A stretch of DNA of 64,000 nt from Nyssa sinensis (Eukaryota; Streptophyta; Magnoliopsida; Cornales; Nyssaceae), in the NCBI GenBank assembly GCA_008638375.1, contig CM018035.1:28369807-28433806 (forward strand), read 5' to 3'. The position numbers and the translations under genes are program-made. Below the pieces are notes generated by a model, which made no database searches, was not told where the DNA came from, and saw nothing but the letters and a program-made list of their open reading frames with translations. Of the stretch, positions 24,182 to 34,135 are shown piece after piece (within the stretch, counting starts at the first letter, position 1; every line of letters starts with the position of its first letter).

Positions 24182-24290
24182 TAACTAGGATAAAAATTTT
24201 CAATCCCATTAATAATTAACTATTTAAGATAAAACTTATCTAGAATATATCAAATATTATTATGAATCAAAATTTCAAATACTGACAAGC

Positions 24291-25610
24291 TGTAAAATAG
24301 AAAAGATCTCCATGTATATTTATTTGTTTTTATTTTGGTATTGATATGTTACCTAATATGCTTTATGCAAAAATAATATTATATGAGTATCATTTTGAAA
24401 GTTAGTACTATTTTATACCAAAAATTATATCCACTTTACCTTTCCTAACATTCTTTAGTATAAATGAGAGTTATACTAAATAATGTAACCAATTAAAATG
24501 AATCATCCAAATTGTATATTTATGTTAGATATATATTTTTTTTGTAAATATATATTATTAACATATTTAAAGTTCTTTCTTTTTCTGTTCTTTCAATCAC
24601 TTTTTATAGTTTGATTTGAAAATTATTCCTTGATTTTGTCAATTTTGGAAGAAATTGATGTTATGAGAATATATTCAAAAATTGATTTTTTTTTGGTTGA
24701 AAACCTTATAGAATTCCCATGTCCATTGATTAGTCATTGGATGATTCTAGTCAAAGAAAAAGATTAGGAATTTTATCTTCATTTAAAGAAGAAATTTTGG
24801 TGTGATTCTTGTTGGGGTTTTGAATTGTAGGGCCCACAACAATATTCAACTTAGGGTATTTTTCCTATTTAATTGATTAGTAGTGATTCCTCCATTCATT
24901 GTAACTATTATGTATGTTAATTCTTACAAATACTATCAAATCAACATGTTATTAATAACAATTATTATTATTAATTTTTTATTTTTTTAAAAAAAGTATG
25001 GAACAAATGAGTGAAAAGGTCATGACCATTAATTTTGGAGTCTAAGAAAATTCTTGAATGAATTGTTAGATGTGCACTTTTTAATGATATTATGTTATGC
25101 TTAATATGATACAGTAATTTCGTGAAATATAATATATAAGACAAAGTATAATTAAAAAAATATATTACCAATAATAAATTAATTTTAACAAAAAAAGAAA
25201 TATCTTTAAGTGATAATAAGTAGTGCTAGTCTTATTATTTTAAATTTTATTAAAATTATTTATCTTCTTAAATTAATAATGTTATATTAATGAATTATTA
25301 CATTATTGTAAATTCATAAGAATAAACATTTTTAGAATTTCTTTTAATAAACCTAACATCGTTATTGTAAATACATGATTTTATCATATAAAATACTTGG
25401 AAAAGGGCGTGCGTGACATGAAGCGTCGATCATTGACACATGTCAGACGCATGGTTAAGCGCAACCTTAGCGCGTGGGCGTGGTAGTCTTCAAATTTCCA
25501 TACCGTGTCCAAAACAGTCGTCTCAACCCAATCCAAAGTAGAAGTTAATTTCCCAGGAACCTTCCCTTTTCCCTCCCTTCGGACGACTCATGAAGATACT
25601 CTCCCTTCTT
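24291..25610. other. AT-rich intergenic sequence upstream of the small gene
   Basis: No coding signal is seen. The last ~220 bp (25395-25610) are less AT-rich, hold several GCG/CGT-containing motifs such as ATGGTTAAGCGCAACC, and may be the promoter region of the gene at 25683. Confidence 0.5.
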
Positions 25611-25619
25611 CTATCTCCA

Positions 25620-25634
25620 ATATATATATATATA
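25620..25634 (+). promoter_or_regulatory. TATA box of the small gene
   Basis: An ATATATATATATATA run lies ~50-60 bp upstream of the chosen ATG (25683), with a plausible transcription start near 25655. Because an upstream in-frame ATG at 25590 precedes this element, the downstream ATG is preferred. Confidence 0.5.
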
Positions 25635-25682
25635 GATGTATTTTCTGAGTCGTCTCGGATAGAGAGAAAAAGTTTTGTGAGG

Positions 25683-25910
25683 ATGGAGGAAAGAAACCAC
25701 GACATCACCGATAAGAATAGGGCTGTTGATCATCATCCGGGTCTTCCAGTTCACAACCAAGTCAAAAAGATCAAACAAGAGGCCGAGAAGATCACCGACT
25801 GGTCGCCGGAAAAGCCCGAGATGAGACCTGTTCACCGGGAGATAACCCGGCAGCTTTCCAGGTCCCGGTTGGGTCAAGCCGGTGGCCGACCCATCTCCGT
25901 CGGTGATTAG
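25683..25910 (+). CDS. Small basic plant protein of unknown function (75 aa)
   Basis: An uninterrupted 75-codon frame with moderate GC in a strongly AT-rich setting. The protein is hydrophilic, with no signal peptide or membrane segment. It starts MEERNHDITDKN, has a charged middle (KKIKQEAEKI), a proline/charge segment PEKPEMRPVHREITRQLSRS and ends GGRPISVGD. The Arg/Ser stretch (RQLSRSRLG) could be a phosphorylation or nucleic-acid contact site, but that is a guess. A TATA box lies ~50 bp upstream and AATAAA ~110 bp downstream of the stop. An in-frame ATG at 25590 would give 106 aa but begins before the TATA box. I believe proteins with a similar PEMRPV...RPISVG tail exist as uncharacterised plant proteins, but I could not check this. 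Confidence 0.68.
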   Translation: MEERNHDITDKNRAVDHHPGLPVHNQVKKIKQEAEKITDWSPEKPEMRPVHREITRQLSRSRLGQAGGRPISVGD

Positions 25911-26019
25911 ATAAATCATGGCTGAAGCGTCTCTCCATTGTAGGTTTATGATCACAGGTCACAGGATTTTATTTTCTCTGTCCTTTTGCCTATAGTTTGT
26001 TAGGTTTTATTTCCTTGTA

Positions 26020-26025
26020 AATAAA
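26020..26025 (+). terminator. Polyadenylation signal AATAAA
   Basis: A canonical AATAAA in a T-rich context 110 bp after the stop codon of the small gene. Confidence 0.5.
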
Positions 26026-26042
26026 ACACAATTATCCTTTTC

Positions 26043-26098
26043 GATATATATATATATATATATGCATTAAATCTGACTACACCATTAAAAATATAAAT

Positions 26099-26148
<50 letters not shown>
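26043..26148. repeat. TA and TC microsatellites
   Basis: (TA)n at 26045-26063, then (TC)n at 26100-26116 running into (TA)n at 26117-26145. Confidence 0.9.
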
Positions 26149-26149
26149 A

Positions 26150-27117
26150 GAGCCATCTCTCTCTCTTACATGAATTCGGTTATGTTTGGATAGTATTTGA
26201 GAGTGGAGAGTTTTAAGTAATATTTTGATAAATGATTTTAATTAATTTATTAGAATTTGAACCATTGTTTGAATTGATTAACTTGAGAAAAGATGAAAAA
26301 GTAAAACTATGTTTGTTTAAGTTTTTAAAAATAGATATTTAATTTTAAAACGTGAAATACGTGTTTGGCAAATTATTAATTTTAAATTTTTTTAATTTTT
26401 TATAATTTAGATTATCATATCAAAATATATTTTTACAATTTTTAAAAAATTAATTACAAAATTTTTTAAAATATTTTGAAAAAAATTATATCTGAATCAC
26501 ATTTTTACAATTTTTAAAAATCTTAAAAAATGTGTTTGGTTACGTTTTGACTGTATTTGACCATATCAATTTTTTTTATATAATTTAATAATACATACGT
26601 TTTACAATAGTTGCTACAATATCATACCGTTACTCCTAATAAAATAGCATATTGTTTTCTGTCACATGAGAACGTGCCACTTCGAGTGTTTGTCCATTTT
26701 CGTATAATTTTTTATTAGTAGAGTAAACAATGTAACCAATAATATTATTGTAAGAGTGAGACATTATTTACACTGTTCTATGTGAAATAAAAATCATCCC
26801 ATATAAGAATGTTCAAGCAACTAAATAAACAAGGCCTTAATGTAATGCGTCGAGATATAATAATTTTAAAAATCACATTGTATTAAACTCAAAATTATTA
26901 AAGATAGGAAAAAAAAAATTAAAATACACAATATTTTTCTTTTCACTAAATTAATTAAGTTCATTATAAGTGGTCCATTTAATAATTTTAAACAACTCCT
27001 ACACACTTTATATTTTTGTTAATATAGCTCTTAAAAGAGTTAAATTATCACTCAGATTAAAAAAGAATCATTTATCCACTAAATGGATGTCATTTTGAGC
27101 CGGATATTAGAGAAATT
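26150..27117. other. AT-rich sequence with probable MITE fragments
   Basis: No gene is visible. Several GTTTGG/GTTTGT-type ends (26182, 26307, 26530) and a matching AAACAAGGCCTTAA end at ~26828-26841 suggest one or more overlapping MITE fragments. I could not pair the ends securely. Confidence 0.4.
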
Positions 27118-27753
27118 AAAGCTTTGTTTGGATGGGCGGTTGAGCTGCGCTTTACGGGGTTTCCAAGCCCAATTCACGCTTTAACCCATTTGGTCAATAT
27201 TTGGTTCTGCGGCTCAGCAGACTTTTTGAGCCCAGAACGGGCATTTCCAACCAGCAGCCTAAGGCTGCTTTTTGAGACTGCGGGTGACGCCCATTTCATG
27301 GAGATACAGATTTAACCTGTTTTATTTACAAATATTACGAGTTTGCCATCCTACTTGTTCGAAAAAAATATCAGTTCTGTTGTTCTCACGAATGAACAAC
27401 ATCATCAAATCTCGCACACTTATTACTTTTATTATATATTTATGTACTATTGTAAGTAGATAATATATATAATATTGAATATGTTTATATTTATATATAT
27501 ATATATATTATATTTAGTATTATATTTTTATATAATATTAATATATATTTGTTATTTATAAAATATAATATAATATTAAGCACACAAATTATTATACAAG
27601 GACAAAAAAAAACAACAATTCATATTTATTTAGCACTTATTAACCGTTTATTCAAATACTATAATATCATTTAAACACTTATTAAATATATTTATCCAAA
27701 CACTCTACAACTTAATTTAAGTTGTACTTTTTCACAACTCATTCAAACGAGCA
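27118..27753. mobile_element. Candidate MITE
   Basis: The left end GCTTTGTTTGGATG (27121) and right end CATTCAAACGAGC (27741-27753) are imperfect inverted repeats. A TTA/TAA triplet sits at each side. The first ~190 bp are clearly GC-richer than the rest, and the interior has (TA)n runs. No transposase is present. The ends are imperfect, so the call is tentative. Confidence 0.35.
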
Positions 27754-29078
27754 CTAATAATTTTCGAAAGTGATATGTTACGTAAGATCTTCACTGAAAG
27801 GGACATTTATCAAACTACCTACAAGCATATGCATTTATATGCTTACAAAGTAATTTTCATCATGCATTTAAAGTAAGTATATATTGTTATTCATTTACAT
27901 TCACTCCCCAAAAAATAAAAAAATAAGAAGTCATGCAATTTATCGATGTACACAAGTCTCAAAATGCACAAACGCTTTGGACCTCCGTTGTTCACATACC
28001 ACTACACACAAGGACCTCCATGGTTCCTATAGCCAAATTGTATAAAAATCTCTATGCTTCGAGCTCCTTGTTACCACCTATGGTGTTTGTTTTTAGGGGA
28101 GAGTAAACAGACTAACCATAATGCATGAAATGCTAACATGTATAAGTGTCGTGAGATGACATGCTAACGCATTCAAATCGTAACATACGTTTCTATTGAA
28201 TTCAACCAATTCCAAGTATGTATTAAGTAATTCAATGTATAACCAAGATATTTCATAACATATGAGTGTTATCATGCTCAACAATGCAACCATGCCTCCC
28301 AAGCATGTCATAAACTTATCATTTACATCAATTCTCAAGCAAATATTTCAACTCAAACACACATTTTTATTTCATGTAAATACTCATAAGATAATAATCA
28401 ACAACTCAAGCATACATACTTCATACCACGGTACCCCAAGCATTCATTAATCAACACAAATTATAGTTTCACTCCACTTGGGAATTAACTCAAATCATCA
28501 TACGCCAACCACAACATGTTACTCGATCATTCACACCAAAAGAAATTTTTGAGTTTCATAGATATGTAAATTGGAAGCATAACATAAAAAATTATAACCC
28601 TAGCTACGTGATCCTTTTTTTACATTAAAGAGAGTAATAAACGCCTACCTCAAATTGAACATTTGAGAGAAAAAAGCGTAACTTTTGTTTTTTGTTTCAA
28701 ATCCTAAAATTCCAATAATCCAAGCTTGTAGATGTGTGTAAAAGACTCATTTCATTAAAAGCCCTAATTTCTCTCGCTCAAATCTCACCAATTTTTTAAA
28801 GAATGAAGAAGAAGATGAGATAATGCAAGATGGAAATCGAGGCATGAAATTTTGAGAGGGGAGAAGAGTGTTTCAGCCCCTCAATGTCTCTAACCTCTTT
28901 TTCTATAATTCTTTCCAATTAATTTTACTATTTTGTCCTTCTTTCTTTTAATTAGTGTCCACCATGTCCCTTTTGTACTCAATTTACCTAGTTATTGTTA
29001 ATCTTTTCTAAATTAACTTATCAAGATAATAATTCCACATTTCTAAATCTTATTCTTCATAATTCTAGGTTCCACTAT
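27754..29078. other. Non-coding sequence that received the Tat/Retand element
   Basis: No gene is seen. Segments such as 28,080-28,900 look like part of an older LTR or untranslated region, but no terminus could be identified. The sequence is interrupted at ACTAT (29074-29078) and resumes at 41137. Confidence 0.4.
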
Positions 29079-29752
29079 TGATATACCATAAACAGACACA
29101 CCAATCAGTTTGAGACACGTGTGCCTACCAGATTAACAAATCTCGATCCTACAGAGCTCATATATGTCGGTCATACAGAACAGCTATAAGCCTTCGGGGT
29201 ATTCTCATATATATCTATCATACAGAGCAGCCATAAGCCTTCGGAGCATTCTTATTTATATATCATTCAGAACCGATGAACTCGGTCATACAGTACAGAT
29301 GAAGCATTCAGGATATTCTCATGTACATCGTCCAGACCTCCTGTTCTGGACAGTATTTATTCGACACTGCATATATGGTTTCCTTAACAGCCGTTAAGCG
29401 GGGAATAAGGAAACAGCCTTCAACACGGAAACTACTATCTATGGTTATCTCCATCTACGATTCAATGCTCCACAAGGTAACTGCAAATCTCTGATGATCA
29501 AATCCCGATATTCGTGGCGGCAAAACCTAATCAAAATTAGGAGAACCACGACTTATATATTAAACCCTAAAGGTACGCTTTGGATTCTTATACTCATTCT
29601 TTGACTTTCAATACAGTCTTTCAATTCCCTTACTTACTTAAGCATCGGAGCGGCTACCGCCAGAGCCAATCCGGTGGTCCTCTGATCATCTTTCTGAGTG
29701 TTCTACAGGTCACGGAGCCCTCACGTGTTGCGAGTCAAAAAGTGCAGCATCA
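29079..29752 (+). repeat. 5' LTR of the Tat/Retand element (674 bp)
   Basis: It starts TGATATACCATAAAC and ends GTGCAGCATCA. Five transitions separate it from the 3' LTR. Internal degenerate repeats of CATACAGA...GCC(A/T)TAAGCCTTCGG lie at ~29175-29300. Confidence 0.96.
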
Positions 29753-29754
29753 GT

Positions 29755-29773
29755 TTGGCGCCGTCTGTGGGAA
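29755..29773 (+). other. Primer binding site of the Tat/Retand element
   Basis: Two bases after the LTR the sequence reads TTGGCGCCGTCTGTGGGAA. The TGGCGCC core is typical of Athila/Tat-lineage elements and is usually ascribed to an aspartate tRNA primer. The tRNA match was not computed. Confidence 0.75.
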
Positions 29774-29830
29774 ACGACTAATCTCTACGTGCTTTATTCG
29801 TAAACTCATCTTTTTCCCCACCGGAAAACC

Positions 29831-31495
29831 ATGGCACCAAATCTCCGACCCCGACAGAATACTCAGAATTCGCAAAACGCTCAGCGTCAGCCGCCTGCTC
29901 CGCGCACAAGGGGACCAGCGGCCAACCCTATGCGACAAGAGATCGAAGCAATAAAACGACACAATGAACTGGTACAGGAGCAGAACCAAGCGGCGGCTTC
30001 TCCTAGCCCGCCGGTCAACTTCGTTGCAGGAACGCAACCCCCAGTTGCCACGGGGAATGAAGAACTTCGTGGGCAGGCCCCCACTAACCAGCCTGGGCAC
30101 CCCTCAGGCGTTGCTCACGCTGGCCGAGATCCACAGCCATCAAGAGTCCCTGGCTGGGGAACATCTGCTTTTGTCCCCGACGTGCATTACCGGAGCACTA
30201 CTCGAGCCCCAACTCCTAGGGTTTCGGGAGCACCCCCGGCACCACAGGAACCTTATCATGCAGCGCCAGTCCCACCGGTTCGGATTCCTCCTCCATCCGA
30301 AGGGCGCACTCCACCCTACTACCCTGAAGCCGAGGCTGTTAGGCAGGGTTCACAAGATGTCAGACTCAGAGACCCACGAAGGGTAGAGGAGATTGCCGAG
30401 TCTATGGACCGGACAATCGGCTTGAGAGGACCTCAGAACCCTCCAGAGCAAGACGAACTGGCCAGGCTGCTCGGAAGACTAGCCACTCCGTTCACCCACT
30501 CCATCATGTCCGAAGAGAGGCCTAGAAAGTTCGTGGTGCCCAAATTCACTCTCTACGACGGATCTGGAGATCCAGGGGATCACCTATCTCATTATCAGCA
30601 TACGATGGCCCTTCACGGAGCCTCAGATGCTTTCATGTGCCGAACGTTCATCACCAGCTTGAAGGGAACAGCTCTGAAGTGGTTCCACAACCTCCCTCCG
30701 AACTCAATTCCCAGCTTTTACGAGCTCGGTAGACAGTTCTTGGATAGATTTATGACCAGCAGGAGGCTCAGAAGGGGGCCAGAATTCCTGCTGAATGTTA
30801 AGCAGACCAGGGAGGAATCCCTCCGGGCCTACATTGCCCGCTTCAACACCGAGCTCACTGAGATCACGGATTGCAGCCCGAAATTCCTTGTTGCGGCCCT
30901 TACTGTCGGGCTTGCCCAAGGTGGCTTCAGAGATTCCTTGACAAAGAGCCCCCCGGCCGATATGGCAGCATTGATGGATCGGGCCAAAAAATACATCAAC
31001 CTGGAAGAAGCCAACCGCTCAGCCCAGAAGGGCAAGGATCAGACCCAGAGGGATAATCCGAAGCGGGAGGACCATAAGAAGGAGGATCACAGAAAAGACT
31101 CCAACAAAAAGAGGGTCAGAAGCCCAGAGAAGAAAACAGCTCCCAGAGCCGTGTACAACTCCGCACCAAGGGAGTTCACCAACTTCACGCCTTTGAACAC
31201 CACTCCGAACCAGGTACTCCGGCAGATCCGAGATCGGGAGAACCTGAGGTGGCCAGAGCCGATCAAAGGAGATCCCAGCCTGCGGGACCAAAGTAAGTAT
31301 TGCAATTTCCATAAAGATCATGGGCATACTACTAACACCTGCAGGACCCTCCGATATGAGATAGAACAGCTCATAAAGAAGGGACGTCTTCGGGAGTTCG
31401 TCAAACAAGACGGAAGGCAGAACCCCCAAGAAGACAAGCCTCAGCAGCGGCCAGATCAGAGGCCCGAACATAGGCAAGAGCAGCGGGAAGGATGA
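29831..31495 (+). CDS. Gag protein of the Tat/Retand element (554 aa)
   Basis: An intact frame starting at ATG in an AACCATGG context. Residues 1-190 are proline/glutamine-rich and disordered. Residues ~230-395 hold the retrotransposon gag (capsid) domain, with HLSHYQHTM, TSLKGTALKWFHNLP, FYELGRQFLDRF and ESLRAYIARFNTE. A lysine/arginine/aspartate-rich stretch follows (~400-440). Residues ~489-504 carry a variant knuckle C-N-F-H-K-D-H-G-H-T-T-N-T-C (CxxHxxxxHxxxxxC-like) instead of a standard CCHC, typical of Tat-lineage gags. The frame closes with TGA at 31493 before the protease. Of all retroelement proteins here it is the only full-length one, so it could still assemble particles. Confidence 0.93.
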   Translation: MAPNLRPRQNTQNSQNAQRQPPAPRTRGPAANPMRQEIEAIKRHNELVQEQNQAAASPSPPVNFVAGTQPPVATGNEELRGQAPTNQPGHPSGVAHAGRDPQPSRVPGWGTSAFVPDVHYRSTTRAPTPRVSGAPPAPQEPYHAAPVPPVRIPPPSEGRTPPYYPEAEAVRQGSQDVRLRDPRRVEEIAESMDRTIGLRGPQNPPEQDELARLLGRLATPFTHSIMSEERPRKFVVPKFTLYDGSGDPGDHLSHYQHTMALHGASDAFMCRTFITSLKGTALKWFHNLPPNSIPSFYELGRQFLDRFMTSRRLRRGPEFLLNVKQTREESLRAYIARFNTELTEITDCSPKFLVAALTVGLAQGGFRDSLTKSPPADMAALMDRAKKYINLEEANRSAQKGKDQTQRDNPKREDHKKEDHRKDSNKKRVRSPEKKTAPRAVYNSAPREFTNFTPLNTTPNQVLRQIRDRENLRWPEPIKGDPSLRDQSKYCNFHKDHGHTTNTCRTLRYEIEQLIKKGRLREFVKQDGRQNPQEDKPQQRPDQRPEHRQEQREG

Positions 31496-32187
31496 AACGA
31501 GCCTCAGAGGCAGAACAACCATGTTATCTACGTCCTCCATGCTGACTCCCCTGTTACAGGAATGTCCAATAGGGCAAGAAAAAGATATGCTCGGGAGGCC
31601 AGAACCGCCCCAAACATCTCGCAGGTCTCCAACGTCGAAAAGAGGCTCAAGCCAGGGCCAGAGATCCAGTTCACCGAGCAAGATCTAGCAGGGGTACACT
31701 GCCCTCACAGTGATGCCCTTGTTATCACCCTCAGAATCGCCAACTTCGAAACTAGAAGAGTCCTAGTCGACACTGGCAGCTCAGTCAACATTCTATTCTA
31801 TGAACCGCTTAAGCGGATGGGCATAGACCAGGACAGCGTCAAGCCCACCACTGCCGTAATGGCAGCTTTTGATGGCAGCCTCAGCACCCCCTGGGGAGAG
31901 TTGACCTTCCTACCACTATTGGGGAAGGTGAAGGGCAGAAGACCACCATCTCTGAGTACATGGTGTTGAACATGAAGTCTCCGTACAACGTCATCATCGG
32001 GAGACCCTGGTTACACCAGATAGGGGCAGTCACTTCGACCCTTCATCAGTGTCTGAAATACGTCCATAATCAGAGCGTGCACTCGGTCCGAGAATGTCAC
32101 GCTATTGCCCTCAAGGAGACAGCTCCAAAATAGCAATTACAGTACACTCGAGACTGTGCAGATCCGGTTTTCACTCACACTCCCGAG
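31496..32187 (+). pseudogene. Aspartic protease of the Tat/Retand element (frameshifted)
   Basis: The frame from 31562 reads to RRVLVDTGSSVNILFY (active site DTGSS at ~31765-31780) and on to GELTFLPLL. There it loses phase near 31915. After the shift the other frame continues with EGEGQKTTISEYMVLN and VIIGRPWLHQIGA, the C-terminal protease half. A TAG at 32131-32133 interrupts the linker where a Q codon is likely. The catalytic Asp is intact, but no single frame encodes the whole domain. Confidence 0.88.
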
Positions 32188-33249
32188 GTGGAAGATTGCC
32201 CATCCGGCGTTGAAGAGCCCCTGAGCCCAAGGGGACGTGATAGCCGAGCCAAGCCTATTGGCGAGCCCATCAAGATACTGGTCAGTTCAGAAGCAGAGGG
32301 GTGTTATTTGTACATCGGCCCAAACCTTACGCCCGCCGAGCAGGAAAAGATAGTCAGGTTTTTGAAGAACAACCTCTCTATCTTTGCTTTGGAAACTAGG
32401 GACATGGAGGGAATAGATCCTAATCTGATAACTCACAAACTAATGGTAGATCCAGATCACCCCCCGGTCAGACAGAAGAGAAGACCGATCGCTCCCGAAC
32501 AGCATCGGGTTATAAACGAAGAAGTCCAGAGGCTGCTGGACGCCAGGATGATACGGGAAGTTTTCTATCCCGAGTGGTTAGCCAACACTGTGCTCGTCAA
32601 GAAGAAGAACGGCAAGTGGAGAGTCTGTGTTGACTATACAGACCTCAACAAAGCATGCCCCAAGGACAGCTTTCCACTGCCGAGAATAGATCAGCTGGTT
32701 GACGCCACTGCAGGGCATGAGCTTATGAGTTTCATGGACGCCTACTCTGGATACAACCAGATCCAGATGTACCCTCCAGATCAGGAAAAGACCGCCTTCA
32801 TAACCGAAAGAGGACTCTACTGCTACAGAGTGATGCCTTTCGGTTTAAAGAATGCTGGAGCCACTTACCAACGGTTGGTGAACAAGATGTTCAGCCCACT
32901 GCTTGGCAGCACCATGGAGGTATACATCGACGACATGCTAGTAAAGAGCCTCCAGAAAGGCAGCCACCTCCAGCACTTAGCCCAGACCTTCGATATCCTC
33001 AGACAGCACAAGATGAAGCTCAACCCCTCGAAATGTACCTTCGGAGTTACGAAGGGAAAATTCTTGGGGTACATCGTCTCTCAAAGAGGTATCGAAGCAG
33101 ATCCCACTCAGATCCAAGCCCTGATTGGACTGAAGTCGCCAAAGACCAGAAAGGAGATTCAGGCACTGAACGGCAGAGTCGCCGCATTGAGCAGATTTAT
33201 ATCCAAGTCCACCGATCGCTGCCTACCTTTCTTTAAAGCTCTAAAGAAG
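32188..33249 (+). pseudogene. Reverse transcriptase of the Tat/Retand element (domain intact, polyprotein broken)
   Basis: One open frame carries the whole RT: the entry segment (RQKRRPIAPEQHRVI, ~32471), ANTVLVKKKNGKWRVCVDY (~32583), TDLNKACPKDSFPLP, MDAYSGYNQI (~32737), MPFGLKNAGATYQRLVNKMF and the catalytic VYIDDMLVKS at ~32921-32950. Then come KFLGYIVSQRGIEA and the connection to RNase H, FFKALKK, at ~33232-33249. All RT signature motifs are present. The frame is destroyed directly after FFKALKK by the local inversion at 33250-33339, so RT is cut off from its own RNase H and integrase. Confidence 0.93.
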
Positions 33250-33339
33250 TACAGGTTTTGACAGGAGCTCTGGAGAGGCTAGGTACTCTTTTAGTTCTTG
33301 GAAGGAAAGCTCGCATTCTTCTGTCCATTGCAAAGCCTC
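33250..33339 (-). other. ~90-bp micro-inversion in pol
   Basis: On the plus strand this stretch gives stops. Its reverse complement reads WTEEC, then SFQELKEYLASPELLSKP, which is exactly the text expected between FFKALKK and the RNase H start in Tat-lineage pol. The inverted piece spans 30 codons. About ten residues that normally follow (a GExLYLYLAV-like stretch) are missing, so a short deletion accompanied the inversion. Downstream pol resumes with ENAVSSALIRQD at 33341. Confidence 0.85.
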
Positions 33340-34135
33340 TGAGAACGCGGTCAGTTCCGCACTAATCAGACAGGACAAAGGAGTACAGAGGCCTATATTC
33401 TACGTCAGTAGGGCACTACTTGACACGGAGAAAAGATACCCAGAAGTAGAGAAGCTGGCCTATGCCTTGGTCATATCAGCCCGGAAGCTTCGACCTTACT
33501 TCCAGGCCCATCCAATTGAGATTCCAACTGCCTATCCTCTAAAATCAATACTGAGGAAACCCGAGGTATCGGGAAGATTGGTCAAGTGGTCTGTGGAGCT
33601 AGGGGAGTTTGACATAGCATATGTACCCCGAAACTCCATTAAAGGGCAGGCCTTAGCTGACTTTGTAGCCGAGTTCACCCCGGCACTGCAGAACGAAGCA
33701 CAAATCGCCGAAACTACAAGATCCTGGCTGCTGTATATTGATGGATCGTCAACCGATCAAGGATCAGGGGTAGGACTGGTACTACAGTCCCCTGATGGAC
33801 TTACATCGAAAAAAGCAATCAGCCTGGGATTTAGAGCTTCTAATAATGAAGCTGAATATGAGGCCCTAATCTTAGGGATGAAGCTTGCCCTGGAATGCGA
33901 GGCTCAGAACCTCGATGTCTTCTCTGACTCCCAACTGGTAGTAAGCCAAGTTTTGGGAGAGTTTGCCATTAAGGATGACAGGATGCTTCGGTACTCCGAA
34001 TTGGTGAACCATTTAAAGCATTCTTTCTAGACTTTCACTATCCAGAAGATTGAGAGAAGCCAGAACTGCAGAGCAGATGCTCTGGCTAACATGGCCTCCC
34101 GTCTCAAGTCTGAAACAGACTCCACCGTTAAAATC
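33340..34135 (+). pseudogene. Dual RNase H of the Tat/Retand element
   Basis: The frame from 33341 encodes the end of the gypsy RNase H (YVSRALLDTEKRYPEVEKL, LVKWSVELGEFDI, KGQALADFVAEF). A second RNase H of the archaeal type follows: WLLYIDGSSTDQGSGVGLVL (first catalytic Asp, ~33730-33790), NNEAEYEALILGM (catalytic Glu) and FSDSQLVVSQV (second Asp, ~33920). A TAG at 34028-34030 cuts the frame just before the last catalytic segment (RADALANMAS, ~34073). Two RNase H domains in tandem are a diagnostic trait of the Tat lineage. Confidence 0.92.

Larger units (their letters stand above)
12795..24290 (-). mobile_element. Ty1/copia retrotransposon, minus strand, split by two solo LTRs and a MITE
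   Basis: The order on the minus strand is: 5' LTR (right), PBS, gag, zinc knuckle, protease, integrase, reverse transcriptase, RNase H, polypurine tract, 3' LTR (left). That order (integrase before RT) defines copia. Without the insertions at 14224-17129, 19215-21965 and 23584-24181 it measures ~5.2 kb, normal for the superfamily. The 5' LTR has lost its outer ~60 bp, so a target duplication could not be confirmed. Many stops and frameshifts show it is dead. Confidence 0.9.
23206..24290 (-). repeat. Copia 5' LTR, interrupted by a MITE and truncated
   Basis: 23206-23580 and 24185-~24290 are collinear with the 3' LTR at 12795-13353. The last ~60 bp of the LTR, found at 13290-13353 in the partner, is not recognisable after ~24290. 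Confidence 0.8.

Noticed and set aside
25590..25682. Upstream ATG giving a 106-aa form of the small protein
   Set aside because: The extra 31 codons are encoded by the TATA run and its surroundings, which more likely form the promoter.
31019..31681. 220-codon minus-strand frame opposite gag/protease
   Set aside because: It is the shadow of the gag and protease frames; no domain, no promoter, and codon content mirrors the sense gene.
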